This document shows, in pieces, positions 16,796 through 25,730 of a stretch of DNA of 64,000 nucleotides. Source of the stretch: Alloprevotella rava (GTDB lineage Bacteria; Bacteroidota; Bacteroidia; Bacteroidales; Bacteroidaceae); assembly GCF_014195585.1 (NCBI RefSeq), contig NZ_JACICA010000004.1, forward strand, positions 1 through 64,000, written 5' to 3'. Positions within the stretch are counted from its first letter, which is position 1; every line of letters starts with the position of its first letter. Both the position numbers and the translations under genes were made by a program. Below the pieces are notes generated by a model that worked only from the letters and a program-made list of their open reading frames with translations, searched no databases and was not told where the DNA came from.

Positions 16796-18025
16796 ATGCA
16801 AACAGACAAATTCAAGGTGTTGCTCTACCTCAAAAAGAGCGGATTGGACAAGTCGAGGCAAGCTCCGATAATGGGACGTATAACCTACGGGCGAACCATC
16901 GCCCAATTGAGTTGTAAACTCTCGTGCGACCCGAAGTTGTGGAATGCTCGTGAGAGCAGACTGAACGGCAAGAGCCGTGAAGCGGTGGCAACGAATGGTA
17001 AGTTGGAACGCTTGCTCCTCTCGGTGCAGTCGGCTTATCGACTCCTTTGCGAGCGAGGTGCGGTGTTTACGGCAACAGACATCAAGGAGCAGTTTCAAGG
17101 CAGTATGCAAAGCCAGACCACCTTCTTGGAGCGATACGACCGAATGGTCGAAGAGATGGAGCAAAAGGTGGGCATCGAAATAAAGGCTACGACTATGAGA
17201 GGTTACTATACTGTCCGTAAGCATCTGCAAGTCTTTTTTGGAGAGAAGTACCACACGGCTGACATCCCTTTCGGACAGATAGAAGAAGATTTCTTGGAAT
17301 GCTTGCAACACTACTCGGTCGGAAAGTTGGGACTTTCGCAAGCCTATTATCGTAAGATGGCATTGATGGTAAAGAAAGTCTGCCGTTTGGCGTATCGTGA
17401 AGGATTAACAGAGCGACAACTATTTGCGCACGTGGAGATAGAGCGAGGAGAGAACAAACAACCTCGGGCTTTGGATAGGGCTTCATTGGATAAGTTGCTG
17501 GGCTTGACCTTTGAGTCGTATGAAGTGGAGTTGGAGACCGCTCGCAATCTCTTTCTCTTCTCCTGTTATACGGGTGTTGCCTATTGTGATATGATTGCCA
17601 TGAATCGGGAACACCTCTTTACGGATGATGAGGGGGCTTTGTGGCTGAAGTTCCGTAGACAAAAGACCAATACTCTTTGTCGTGTGAAGCTCCTATCCGA
17701 AGCGGTGCGTTTGATAGAGCGGTATCAATCGGAGGAACGTAGCACGCTCTTTGCTCCCATTGCTTACTCTGCTTACCTTATTCAGCTCAAAGCCCTACAA
17801 CTTCGGGCAGGTATCTCCATCCCCCTTTCGGCACACGTTGGTCGCCACACCTTTGCGACGTTGATTACTTTGGAACGAGGTGTTCCCATCGAAACGGTGA
17901 GCCGAATGTTGGGGCATAGCAATATCCAAACGACCGAACGATACGCCCACGTTACCCCAAAGAAACTCTTCGATGAGTTCGAGCGATTTCTCTCTTTCAC
18001 CGAGGATTTACAACTCTCTTTGTGA
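16796..18025 (+). CDS. Tyrosine-type site-specific recombinase (integrase 1)
   Basis: 409 aa from ATG 16796 (MQTDKFKVLLYLKKS); a TTG at 16775 would add seven residues. It has the N-terminal Bacteroidetes arm-binding domain, a SAM-like core-binding domain (about 110-210) and a catalytic domain. Catalytic residues visible: Lys in RRQKTNTL, His347 and Arg350 in HVGRHTF, His in MLGHSNI and nucleophile Tyr383 in ERYAHV. The box-I Arg is replaced (TGVAYCDM, residues 259-266), as in IntDOT-like enzymes. It lies next to attL and 123 bp before a second recombinase; both probably act in integration. Confidence 0.9.
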   Translation: MQTDKFKVLLYLKKSGLDKSRQAPIMGRITYGRTIAQLSCKLSCDPKLWNARESRLNGKSREAVATNGKLERLLLSVQSAYRLLCERGAVFTATDIKEQFQGSMQSQTTFLERYDRMVEEMEQKVGIEIKATTMRGYYTVRKHLQVFFGEKYHTADIPFGQIEEDFLECLQHYSVGKLGLSQAYYRKMALMVKKVCRLAYREGLTERQLFAHVEIERGENKQPRALDRASLDKLLGLTFESYEVELETARNLFLFSCYTGVAYCDMIAMNREHLFTDDEGALWLKFRRQKTNTLCRVKLLSEAVRLIERYQSEERSTLFAPIAYSAYLIQLKALQLRAGISIPLSAHVGRHTFATLITLERGVPIETVSRMLGHSNIQTTERYAHVTPKKLFDEFERFLSFTEDLQLSL

Positions 18026-18148
18026 CATTCAAAAATATGCCCTCAAAAGCACCTAAGCTTTTCCGAGAAAGCAATAAAGCTTTTGCCCAAAAGTTTAGAA
18101 GCCTTGGAGCAAAAAGTAATTACCATTTACATAGCACATGAAAAGATT

Positions 18149-19363
18149 ATGCGCAGTACATTCAAAATCTTATTTTATATCAATAAGAACAAGACTAAAG
18201 CAGACGGTACAACGACAATCCTTTGTCGCATCACCATTGACGGGGCGAACGTAGTAATAACCACAGGCGAAAGCACAAATCCTCACGATTGGAGCGTGAA
18301 GCGAGGGGAGACAACGGACAAGAAGACCAACCAACGCTTGCAAACCTTTCGGGAGGAAATCGAACAAGGGTACAATACCTTGCTCTACAAATATGGAGCA
18401 GTGAGTGCCGAACTTCTGAAGAACCATCTGCAAGGCATCGGAAGAACTCCAACGACACTTCTTGCCCTTAGTGCGGAGGCACTCAATGCCCAACGAGAAA
18501 GCAAGAGTGAGGGAATGTATAGTAACAATCTATGTTCCGACAGACAGCTTAATGCCTTTGTACGAAGTCGTGGAGAGGAGGATGTTCCCCTAACGGCTCT
18601 TGCGATAGATTTCTTTGATGATTATCGTTTCCATTTGAAGAAGGAGGGCTATGCCCCTGCAACGATAAACGGGCATTTGTGTTGGTTGAGTCGGCTGATG
18701 TATCGAGCCGTCAGCCAGGGGACAATCCGCCTCAATCCGTTTGAGGAGGTGAAGTATGAAGCCGTGGAGTGCAAGCCTCGTTTCCTGAGCAAAGGCGATG
18801 TGGCAAAGCTCTTGGCATTCCCGTTGCAGGAGGAAGGGGCGGAACTAAGCCGAAGGATGTTTCTTTTCTCTGTCTTTACGGGTTTGGCATTTGCCGACTT
18901 GCAGAGCCTCCGAGCTTCGCAAATCGAAACGAATAGCGAAGGGAGGCGATATATCCGCAAGGCAAGACAGAAAACAGAAGTGGAGAGTTTGATACCCCTG
19001 CATCCGATAGCGGAGCAGATACTCTCCCTTTACACAAAAGAAAAAAGCAAGAGGGATTATAAGAACGACAACGAGAGCAATTGCAAGACACTCCCCGACA
19101 CGAAGATATTCCCCGACACGATAAGCAAAGGCAAACTATTCACTTACCTTAAATCCGTAGGTTTGGCGTGTGGCATTCGAACTCCGCTAACTTGGCATGT
19201 CGGCCGCCATAGCTTCGGTACGCTGACTTTGGAGGCAGGTATTCCGATGGAGAGCATTGCCAAGATGATGGGGCATTCATCCATTGCCAGCACACAAATT
19301 TACGCTCAAATCACAGACCAAAAGATTGCAAACGATATGGAGAGGTTGATAAAACAAGGTTAG
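18149..19363 (+). CDS. Tyrosine-type site-specific recombinase (integrase 2)
   Basis: 404 aa from ATG 18149 (MRSTFKILFYINKN); an upstream frame to 18083 is less protein-like. Same architecture as integrase 1. Catalytic candidates: Lys in ARQKTEVE, HVGRHSFGT (His, Arg, His), MMGHSSIAST (His) and Tyr in TQIYAQIT. Box I is TGLAFADL, again without the first Arg. Tandem recombinases occur in several Bacteroidetes mobilizable elements, where both may be needed for integration and excision. The two copies are clearly divergent, not a recent duplication. Confidence 0.9.
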   Translation: MRSTFKILFYINKNKTKADGTTTILCRITIDGANVVITTGESTNPHDWSVKRGETTDKKTNQRLQTFREEIEQGYNTLLYKYGAVSAELLKNHLQGIGRTPTTLLALSAEALNAQRESKSEGMYSNNLCSDRQLNAFVRSRGEEDVPLTALAIDFFDDYRFHLKKEGYAPATINGHLCWLSRLMYRAVSQGTIRLNPFEEVKYEAVECKPRFLSKGDVAKLLAFPLQEEGAELSRRMFLFSVFTGLAFADLQSLRASQIETNSEGRRYIRKARQKTEVESLIPLHPIAEQILSLYTKEKSKRDYKNDNESNCKTLPDTKIFPDTISKGKLFTYLKSVGLACGIRTPLTWHVGRHSFGTLTLEAGIPMESIAKMMGHSSIASTQIYAQITDQKIANDMERLIKQG

Positions 19364-19452
19364 GTTTATATGGTAGTGTTTAATGAGGCGTATTTTCGCA
19401 TCCCTATTATTGGGTATTTTTCATTCGTTTGCGCGGAAAAACACACAAAAAG

Positions 19453-19482
19453 TTTTGCAGTCGATATTTTTTTTCTACCTTG
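19453..19482 (+). promoter_or_regulatory. Promoter of the 70-aa peptide gene
   Basis: TTTTG (19453-19457) and TACCTTG (19476-19482) are spaced by 18 bp. The leader before the ATG at 19552 is about 60 nt. It marks the start of the AT-rich cargo cassette. Confidence 0.7.
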
Positions 19483-19551
19483 CCCAGCGAGAGAAAGCAA
19501 AAGAGTGCTTTCTACAATTTATTTTTCACAAACAAAAAAACAGAGAAGACT

Positions 19552-19764
19552 ATGAAAAAGTTTTTCGCATCGTTAGCCGTAGCATTAGCTGCTATGTGCT
19601 TTGCCCCGACAGCAGGTGCAACTGAGATGGTATCACTTCCCCAGGAAGTAGCAGTTGAAAACGTTGTAACAGAGGCTCAAACTCAGTTGCAACAAGAGGT
19701 TGAGGTTTGGATCATCATCTATGATGATGGTACAGTAGTTATTATTATTATCGAAAAGAACTAA
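19552..19764 (+). CDS. Small secreted beta-rich peptide (cargo)
   Basis: 70 aa. Signal peptide MKKFFASLAVALAA... with cleavage near AGA-TEM (about residue 24), leaving a mature peptide of about 46 residues. After an acidic Gln/Val stretch the C-terminus is two strongly hydrophobic strands around a turn: EVEVWIIIY-DDG-TVVIIIIEKN, a likely beta-hairpin. No Cys and no double-glycine leader, so it does not look like a known bacteriocin or bacteroidetocin. It has its own promoter, is followed by a hairpin, and precedes a GLPGLI protein and a TonB-receptor-like barrel. It could be a signal, toxin or self-assembling surface peptide; not recognised. Confidence 0.7.
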   Translation: MKKFFASLAVALAAMCFAPTAGATEMVSLPQEVAVENVVTEAQTQLQQEVEVWIIIYDDGTVVIIIIEKN

Positions 19765-19814
19765 GTCTGTTTTTTGACTATAGGCTTTTGGATAACTTGT
19801 CCTATAATATAATC

Positions 19815-19842
19815 AAAGCGGGAGGCAATACTCTCGCTTTGG
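19815..19842 (+). terminator. Hairpin between peptide gene and GLPGLI gene
   Basis: CAAAGCGGGAG (19815-19825) pairs with CTCTCGCTTTG (19832-19842) over 11 bp, loop GCAATA. No T-tract follows, so it may attenuate or stabilise rather than stop transcription, giving more peptide mRNA than downstream mRNA. Confidence 0.5.
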
Positions 19843-19860
19843 TTGGTAAAAAGTTGTGTT

Positions 19861-20577
19861 ATGGCCAGATTATTTTTTGCAATATTTTTAATGATGAGCG
19901 CTTTGCCAAGTTTCTCGCAGTCTAAAGCTGTGACGGTTTCTTATTCTTTTGAAATGAAGATTCCTGAAAAAATAAAACAAATCGAGAATGAACAAATTCG
20001 AAAACTTGCAATACAAAAAATGCAAGAAAAAAGTCAGGAATACACGATGTATTTCCATGATGGACTTTATGGATTCTCTGCTCTTTCGGAGGCTTTTCAA
20101 GGAAAAAACTTTATTGTCGGAGGAGAACGAAGTGTTTTTTTAGACATGAAGAAGCGAGAACGTGTGTCCCAAGAGGGTATTATGGATAAAAAATTCATCG
20201 TAAAAGAACCCTTTGCAACTTTAACGTGGACGATTGGTAAGGAGACAAAGGTTATTTTAGGTAAAACTTGTTTGAAAGCTATTACTCATATTGATAAGAT
20301 GCCTATTACTGCATGGTTTTGTGAAGAGATTCCTATACAAATAGGCCCGGCTGGGTACTGTGGTTTACCAGGTTTAATCATGGAGATAGAAAGCGGTAGT
20401 TTTGTTTACTCGGCACGGAAAGTTGAGTACACAGCTTCAATTTTAAAGATTACACCGCCTTCAAAAGGGGAAGTTTTGAGTCGGGAAGAGTTCATAAAAC
20501 TGAGAGAGAAAAAAATGAAAGAAATAGGAGTGGATCCCAAACATCAGCCGGGAGGTATTCAAATCATAAAAATGTAA
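19861..20577 (+). CDS. GLPGLI-family secreted protein
   Basis: 238 aa from ATG 19861, chosen because it begins the signal peptide directly (MARLFFAIFLMMSALPSFSQ); an upstream ATG at 19843 adds six residues. The family signature GLPGLI is present in YCGLPGLIMEIESG at about residue 174. The family (TIGR01200) is restricted to Bacteroidetes, is periplasmic or secreted, and has no known activity; members often stand beside TonB-receptor-like barrels, as here (17-bp gap). It probably works with the barrel at 20594-23269, perhaps as a partner facing the periplasm. Base composition is lower in G+C than in the recombinases. Confidence 0.85.
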   Translation: MARLFFAIFLMMSALPSFSQSKAVTVSYSFEMKIPEKIKQIENEQIRKLAIQKMQEKSQEYTMYFHDGLYGFSALSEAFQGKNFIVGGERSVFLDMKKRERVSQEGIMDKKFIVKEPFATLTWTIGKETKVILGKTCLKAITHIDKMPITAWFCEEIPIQIGPAGYCGLPGLIMEIESGSFVYSARKVEYTASILKITPPSKGEVLSREEFIKLREKKMKEIGVDPKHQPGGIQIIKM

Positions 20578-20593
20578 AGAAAAAATCGTTCTC

Positions 20594-23269
20594 ATGCACA
20601 TCTTTGGATATGTTGCACGAAATGTTCTTTTTGTTTTATTCGGATTGATATTCGGATATGAGGTTTCATATGCACAGACAATTACGATAAAAGGACAAGT
20701 GCTTGATGAAAAAAAACAACCTGTCTCATATGCAAGTGTTGTTATCTCAACGGATAGTTTATCTAAAAAAGACATTTCCTATGCTGTAACGGATGAGCAT
20801 GGGCAATTTAGGATAGGACAACTTTCGGCTATTCCTGACAAGAGATGGATTCATGTTCGTTCAATTGGCTACTTGGGATTTCATAAACAAATTTCTCTTA
20901 GGGCAGTTAAGTCACCTCTCGATATAACTCTTACAGAAGACACAAAAGAGCTGGAAGAGGTTGTTGTTGTGGCAAGAGCACGTGATGCTTATGCTAAAGG
21001 AGATACAATTGTTTTTAACAGCAAGAATTACACACTGGGGAATGAACGTAATCTTGGGGATGTAGTAAAAAAGATGCCTGGTATGGAAGTTGACCAGACA
21101 GGAAATATCTCATATCAAGGAAAGAAAATTGGAAAGGTCTTGGTTGACGGGCAGGATATTTTATCCTCTTCTTCCGGTGTTGCCATGAATACGCTTCCTC
21201 CTGATTTTGCCAATTCGATAGAATTGCTTTCGAATTATACGGATGGTGATATTGCCCATGCTTTCAAGGCAGAAGAACAATTAGCCCTCAATCTGAAGTC
21301 CAATAAAAAAGTTGCTTTAAGCGGTTCTTTTGAAGGCGGAGGCGGCCTGAAAGACAAATTTATCAGCAAAGCATCTTTGATTACAGTCTTACCAAAAATA
21401 TCTGCCAGTACCATCATTAACGCCAATAATACAGGTGAGGCTGTTTTTTCGATTCAAGATTATATGTCGAATATCATAGACTTTGAATCGATCCGAAGTG
21501 GAGCTTCAACGCAGACATCTTTAAGTTTATCTCCTGAAGAACAACAACTCTTACTGCCTCCGACGAATGAACATGCACGTACGGCAGGATTAGCAAACAT
21601 AAATATATCATGGACCCCTCACTCAAGCTACAAACTCAGAGCAAGTACACTGTTCAACAAAGGTAAATCAGAAGGGGCGCATACAAAGACGGATACATAT
21701 ACTTTGCCGGAGAATTATTTTACAAATATATCAACAGGTACTGCCGATAAAGAGACCCAACTTGTATCTCAATATTTGTCTCAGAAATGGATTCCTTCTC
21801 GTTTTTTCTCTGTCAGTGCTAAGACAAAGATAGACATACGAAACCATAATGCCGATAATATCTATGCTAATACATTCAATGATAATCATATCCATGCATT
21901 AGAAAAGCCGAAAAATCACTTTTCCGGTATCAAACAGGATATTGAGATGAAATGGCTTTTGAGCAAAGGGCTTCTTTTCGGTGGAGGAAGTTTTGTTTTC
22001 AACAAAGGAAAGATCAATAGTGATATATATACCGATGTCTTACTGCTTCCATTACCCCATATAAATGGAAATTCTATTTATCCTTATTTTCATGAACACA
22101 TAAAAAAAGACATGGAAAAAGGATTCAACGCCTACGTAGGTGGAATGTATCCTGTATTGAATAATATATATCTGCGAGGTGAGTTTTCCATGTCGATGAA
22201 TTGGAATGAACTTAAGATGGCTTATCCTACGAGTATAAACGAGGAAACAGCCGATTTAAGAGTATTCAGGCCTTACATTAGTCTGATGAAAAACAAGGGG
22301 GTATTCCGGTTTAACATAGGCTCTTATTTTTCCTCCTATAGACAAAAAACATCTCCGGAACTATTGAGAGAGAAATCTCTTTTTTATATTGAGCCACATG
22401 CTTCAATCGAATTAGTAATGAGTAACCAGCATCGGTTAATGCTGTCTGTCTCTGAAGCTGTTTCTCCTTCAACCATCGATTACTTTTCTCAGCAGATTTT
22501 GGCTAAAGGATACAATAACCTCCAATTACCCTCAAAATTATCGAACCCTTTTGCAAAAAGGTTTAAGGGAAACTTATCCTATGCCTATTTCAGCTTGTTT
22601 AACCGGCTTTCGATGTATGGCAATTTAAGTTATATCAAGGATAGAGATACGCATATTACCGTCACAACCTCAAAGGGACTATTGATCAGTAATTTTTATC
22701 AAGATGGAGGATGGAGCAATACATTAAGAACAAACGCCTATTTGAGTAAGGGAATCGGCACCCTTCCATTGGACATAAAATTATCAGGTAAATATACGCT
22801 CAGCAAACACAACCTGATGCGTGTAGATAAAGAAGACGAATTAATTAACAAAAGAGTAGATGCGAAATTGGATCTTATTTCACGGCTGTACCAATCTCCG
22901 GTTAATTTTGAGATAGGAGTACGTTTTAGTCGTCTTGACCAGAAATTTACGTACAGCAATATCCACTCTTGGAATCAAGAATTTGGAGGTTTCGCAACAA
23001 CTCATGTAAATATAGGAAATTTTGTTTTTTCTGTTTCTGGCAAGTCGAATAGAATTGAAGATGCCGAAGCCAAGCGTTATTTTAGGGATTTAGACTTCTC
23101 TATGAAATATAAATTAAACAAGTTAGACATCAAACTTCAGGGAGAGAACGTGTTCCATCTTAAAGATAATGAATGGATGAAAGAAATCCTCACCCCGACA
23201 GTCCAATCAACTATCTTATACAGACGATTGCCTGGGCATATTCTTCTATCTCTCTGTTATACACTATAA
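20594..23269 (+). CDS. TonB-dependent-receptor-like outer-membrane barrel with CarboxypepD_reg domain
   Basis: 891 aa. Signal peptide ends near SYAQ-TITI (about residue 28). Residues 29-105 are a carboxypeptidase-regulatory-like beta domain (KGQVLDEKKQPVSYASVVIS, DEHGQFRIGQL). Residues 120-215 resemble a plug (DVVKKMPGMEVDQTGNISYQ, KVLVDGQDIL). The rest is a long barrel of aromatic strands. It should span the outer membrane and import or export a ligand. It is translationally close to the GLPGLI gene (16 bp between) and forms one cargo cassette with the peptide gene. A link to the peptide as ligand or secretion route is inference. Confidence 0.82.
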   Translation: MHIFGYVARNVLFVLFGLIFGYEVSYAQTITIKGQVLDEKKQPVSYASVVISTDSLSKKDISYAVTDEHGQFRIGQLSAIPDKRWIHVRSIGYLGFHKQISLRAVKSPLDITLTEDTKELEEVVVVARARDAYAKGDTIVFNSKNYTLGNERNLGDVVKKMPGMEVDQTGNISYQGKKIGKVLVDGQDILSSSSGVAMNTLPPDFANSIELLSNYTDGDIAHAFKAEEQLALNLKSNKKVALSGSFEGGGGLKDKFISKASLITVLPKISASTIINANNTGEAVFSIQDYMSNIIDFESIRSGASTQTSLSLSPEEQQLLLPPTNEHARTAGLANINISWTPHSSYKLRASTLFNKGKSEGAHTKTDTYTLPENYFTNISTGTADKETQLVSQYLSQKWIPSRFFSVSAKTKIDIRNHNADNIYANTFNDNHIHALEKPKNHFSGIKQDIEMKWLLSKGLLFGGGSFVFNKGKINSDIYTDVLLLPLPHINGNSIYPYFHEHIKKDMEKGFNAYVGGMYPVLNNIYLRGEFSMSMNWNELKMAYPTSINEETADLRVFRPYISLMKNKGVFRFNIGSYFSSYRQKTSPELLREKSLFYIEPHASIELVMSNQHRLMLSVSEAVSPSTIDYFSQQILAKGYNNLQLPSKLSNPFAKRFKGNLSYAYFSLFNRLSMYGNLSYIKDRDTHITVTTSKGLLISNFYQDGGWSNTLRTNAYLSKGIGTLPLDIKLSGKYTLSKHNLMRVDKEDELINKRVDAKLDLISRLYQSPVNFEIGVRFSRLDQKFTYSNIHSWNQEFGGFATTHVNIGNFVFSVSGKSNRIEDAEAKRYFRDLDFSMKYKLNKLDIKLQGENVFHLKDNEWMKEILTPTVQSTILYRRLPGHILLSLCYTL

Positions 23270-23359
23270 TCTTTTATAACATAACTCCAAATTCCGTTTT
23301 TTTTGACAAGAAAATTATAAATAACATACCTTGCTAACATATACACAAACAGAGGGCTT

Positions 23360-23656
23360 CTAAAAAGATCTTTGCTTATAGTTTTCTTCCAAAAGCTTCT
23401 CCAAGTCGGAGAGACGGTAGAGTATCTTCCCTGCGATTTGGGTGTAGGGAATAATGCCCTTGTCCCGATAATCCTGCAAGGTGCGAGGACTGACGAAAAG
23501 GCGTTCGCATACCTCTCTCCCTGTGAGATAGATTTCTCCCCCGAACAACGGACGGTGCGTTTGGGCAATCTCCCGAATACGCTTGCTTACTTCTTGAATG
23601 CCCGAAATGAGCTGTTTCATTTCGGGTGTTTCTCTGTTTACAATTTCGTGTTCCAT
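23360..23656 (-). CDS. Helix-turn-helix protein, excisionase-like (second of pair)
   Basis: 98 aa from ATG 23656 (MEHEIVNRET). Residues 40-90 form a MerR-type winged helix: YLTGREVCERLFVSPRTLQD, YRDKGIIPY, ILYRLSDLEKLLEEN. This HTH_17 layout is found in excisionases (Xis) and small regulators of Bacteroides mobile elements. It lies 8 bp after a similar gene; the two are probably one transcript. Likely binds near the att sites to direct excision, or regulates mobilization genes. Confidence 0.8.
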   Translation of the reverse strand: MEHEIVNRETPEMKQLISGIQEVSKRIREIAQTHRPLFGGEIYLTGREVCERLFVSPRTLQDYRDKGIIPYTQIAGKILYRLSDLEKLLEENYKQRSF

Positions 23657-23664
23657 AGTCGTGG

Positions 23665-23937
23665 TTATTGGCGATTGGACTTGGCAAGGAGTGCTTCCAC
23701 ATCCTCGCGTTTGTAATAACATTTATGCCCGATTTGGATAAAGGGTAACACGGACGTGTCCCGATAGTGCTGGAGCGTCCGTTTGCTGATGTTCAGGATT
23801 CGGCACACGTCTCCGTTGTGCAATAAGTCGGGCATTTCGGGACGAAGCCCGAAATGTTCTCTCATACAAAGAGCCAACTCTTCGATGCTCTTTTTCAGTT
23901 CCTCCCAAGCGGAGGAGTCGATGGCTGTAAATCTCAT
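23665..23937 (-). CDS. Helix-turn-helix protein, excisionase-like (first of pair)
   Basis: 90 aa. MerR-like HTH at residues 38-84: LLHNGDVCRILNISKRTLQH, YRDTSVLPFIQIG, YYKREDVEALLAKS. An N-terminal helix precedes it. Paralogous to the gene at 23360-23656, with the same fold but different sequence. Pairs of this kind are usual in Bacteroidetes integrative elements. It is divergent from the primase genes, so it may also repress them. Confidence 0.8.
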   Translation of the reverse strand: MRFTAIDSSAWEELKKSIEELALCMREHFGLRPEMPDLLHNGDVCRILNISKRTLQHYRDTSVLPFIQIGHKCYYKREDVEALLAKSNRQ

Positions 23938-24539
23938 ATCAATATCGTTTTAATTGTTGTTATTTTCTCTTTTTGGCGCAAATATATGCAGCCGAAATCC
24001 TTGTTCTCTGACCTGATGAAATCAAGGGAAATAACAGGAACTTGCAGGCAAATGTATAAGTAAAATCTATCTATTTTTAGAAGGGATTCCCTGCCTTTTC
24101 TCTCTGTTTCCCCGAATTCCTTCCGAGGGAAAAAATCCTGTTTCGATGCGAAAATAACGAACCGACATATACTGTTTACCCCATTCCTGTTAAGTGGATA
24201 CTTCTGGCGTCGAAATGGTATGAAATGGCTCTGTTAGAGAGAATCTTACTACCTGTCTTTTTAGGCTTTTCCCTCTGCTTTCATCGAAAAGGCAAAGGCA
24301 TGCATCTGCATGTAATCCGATACAGCCATTCGGGTAGCGTTTCCCTTTCTTCCATTTGTCGTTTTCTGATTTTTGAGGAGAAAATATGAGGTATCCTTTC
24401 CTTTTGCCGAAGAAATATGCAGCACCTCGATGCAACAACGCCACAAGGCTTGGCTTCACCTGTTCGCCTCTGTAACTTGGTTTCAGCATCCCATTTCGGG
24501 TGAAAGTTCAAAACCAAGCAAACAGAAGAAGTACGAACA
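23938..24539. other. Conserved-looking leader before the VirE-type gene
   Basis: 602 bp between the HTH pair and the VirE-type gene. On the minus strand 24190-24489 could encode 99 aa (blocks LVALLHRGAAYFFGKRKGY, PNGCIGLHADACLCLFDE), similar from memory to small hypothetical ORFs of other Bacteroidales elements. An overlapping second frame is equally open, so conserved noncoding DNA (promoter or replication region) is at least as likely. No start signal is seen. Confidence 0.4.
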
Positions 24540-25730
24540 ATGAAAAAAGAAGAGAAGGAGAGCCCCTCCAAGAACGCCCAAATAGAAGAGTTCCTTTCGG
24601 CTCGCTACGAGTTTCGATACAACACCGTGTTGCACCGAGCGGAGTACCGTCCACGAGGAACGGACGACTACACAGCCATAGACCGCTACTGCATCAATAC
24701 CCTCAAACGAGCCTTGGACAAGGAAGCCGATATACAGACCTCGCCCGAGAACCTGTACTGTATCATCGAAAGCGATTTCTCCCCACGCATCAATCCCGTG
24801 CAAGCCTATTTCCAAGCCTTACCGCAGACGAAAGGAAATACGGAAACTATCACCACCCTTGCCGACTGCGTGAGCGTAACCCATCCCGAGAAGTGGAGGG
24901 AATACCTCACCAAGTGGCTGGTGGCAGTAGTTGCCAATGCGATGGACGACAAGCAATGTCGTAACCATACCTGCCTTGTACTGACAGGCGATCAGGGAAA
25001 ATTCAAAACCACGTTCCTTGATTTGCTCTGCCCTCCGTCTCTCTCCGATTACCGCTATACAGGGAAGATATACCCACAGGAGAAGGACGTGCTGAGTCTT
25101 ATCGGGCAAAACCTCATCATCAACATTGACGACCAACTCAAAGCCCTTAACAAACGGGACGAGAATGAACTGAAGAACCTTATCACCTGTCCGCAGGTGA
25201 AGTACCGTATGCCTTATGAGAAACACATTGAGGAGCGACCCCACTTGGCAAGTTTCGTGGCTTCGGTCAATGGCAACGACTTCCTCACTGACCCGACAGG
25301 GAGCAGACGCTTCCTGCCCTTTGAAGTGCAGGCAATAGATATAGACCAAGCCAAGAGCATTCCGATGGATGCCGTTTACAGCGAAGCCAAGACACGATTG
25401 AATGAAGGGTTTCGCTATTGGTTCAATGATGAAGAGATTATTGAATTGCATAGAAACAGCGAAGCCTTCCAAGTCTATACGACAGAGATAGAACTGTTGC
25501 TCCGCTATTTCACCTTTCCCACGGAAGCGGAGACGGCAACGAAACGCTTCTATATGACCAATTCGGAGATAGTGGGCTATCTCTCCTGCTATACTCGACA
25601 ACCGCTCTCCAGCAAACGGATGGGCGAAGCCTTGCGAAAGGCAGGCTATACGAGGGAGTGTCGCAGGATAAACGGCAATCCCGTGTATGTCTATGCCGTC
25701 CGTAAGGTTTACCCCGAGCAACCGCCATAG
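24540..25730 (+). CDS. VirE-family protein (primase-helicase-like ATPase)
   Basis: 396 aa. The core domain (about residues 110-290) matches the virulence-associated E (VirE) family of phage and plasmid replication ATPases: LVLTGDQGKFKTTFLDLLCP (P-loop-like), INIDDQLKAL (Walker B-like), FVASVNGNDFLTDPTGSRRF (sensor block). The P-loop reads GDQGKFKT, with Phe where the second Gly usually is. The C-terminal 80 residues are a winged-helix-like tail. It probably unwinds or primes element DNA for replication after transfer. It precedes the toprim primase gene and works with it. Confidence 0.8.
   Translation: MKKEEKESPSKNAQIEEFLSARYEFRYNTVLHRAEYRPRGTDDYTAIDRYCINTLKRALDKEADIQTSPENLYCIIESDFSPRINPVQAYFQALPQTKGNTETITTLADCVSVTHPEKWREYLTKWLVAVVANAMDDKQCRNHTCLVLTGDQGKFKTTFLDLLCPPSLSDYRYTGKIYPQEKDVLSLIGQNLIINIDDQLKALNKRDENELKNLITCPQVKYRMPYEKHIEERPHLASFVASVNGNDFLTDPTGSRRFLPFEVQAIDIDQAKSIPMDAVYSEAKTRLNEGFRYWFNDEEIIELHRNSEAFQVYTTEIELLLRYFTFPTEAETATKRFYMTNSEIVGYLSCYTRQPLSSKRMGEALRKAGYTRECRRINGNPVYVYAVRKVYPEQPP

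Noticed and set aside
16504-16815. 103-codon minus-strand frame at the left end of the mobilizable element
   Set aside because: It covers the GGTAAC cluster and the recombinase promoter and start; composition is not protein-like.
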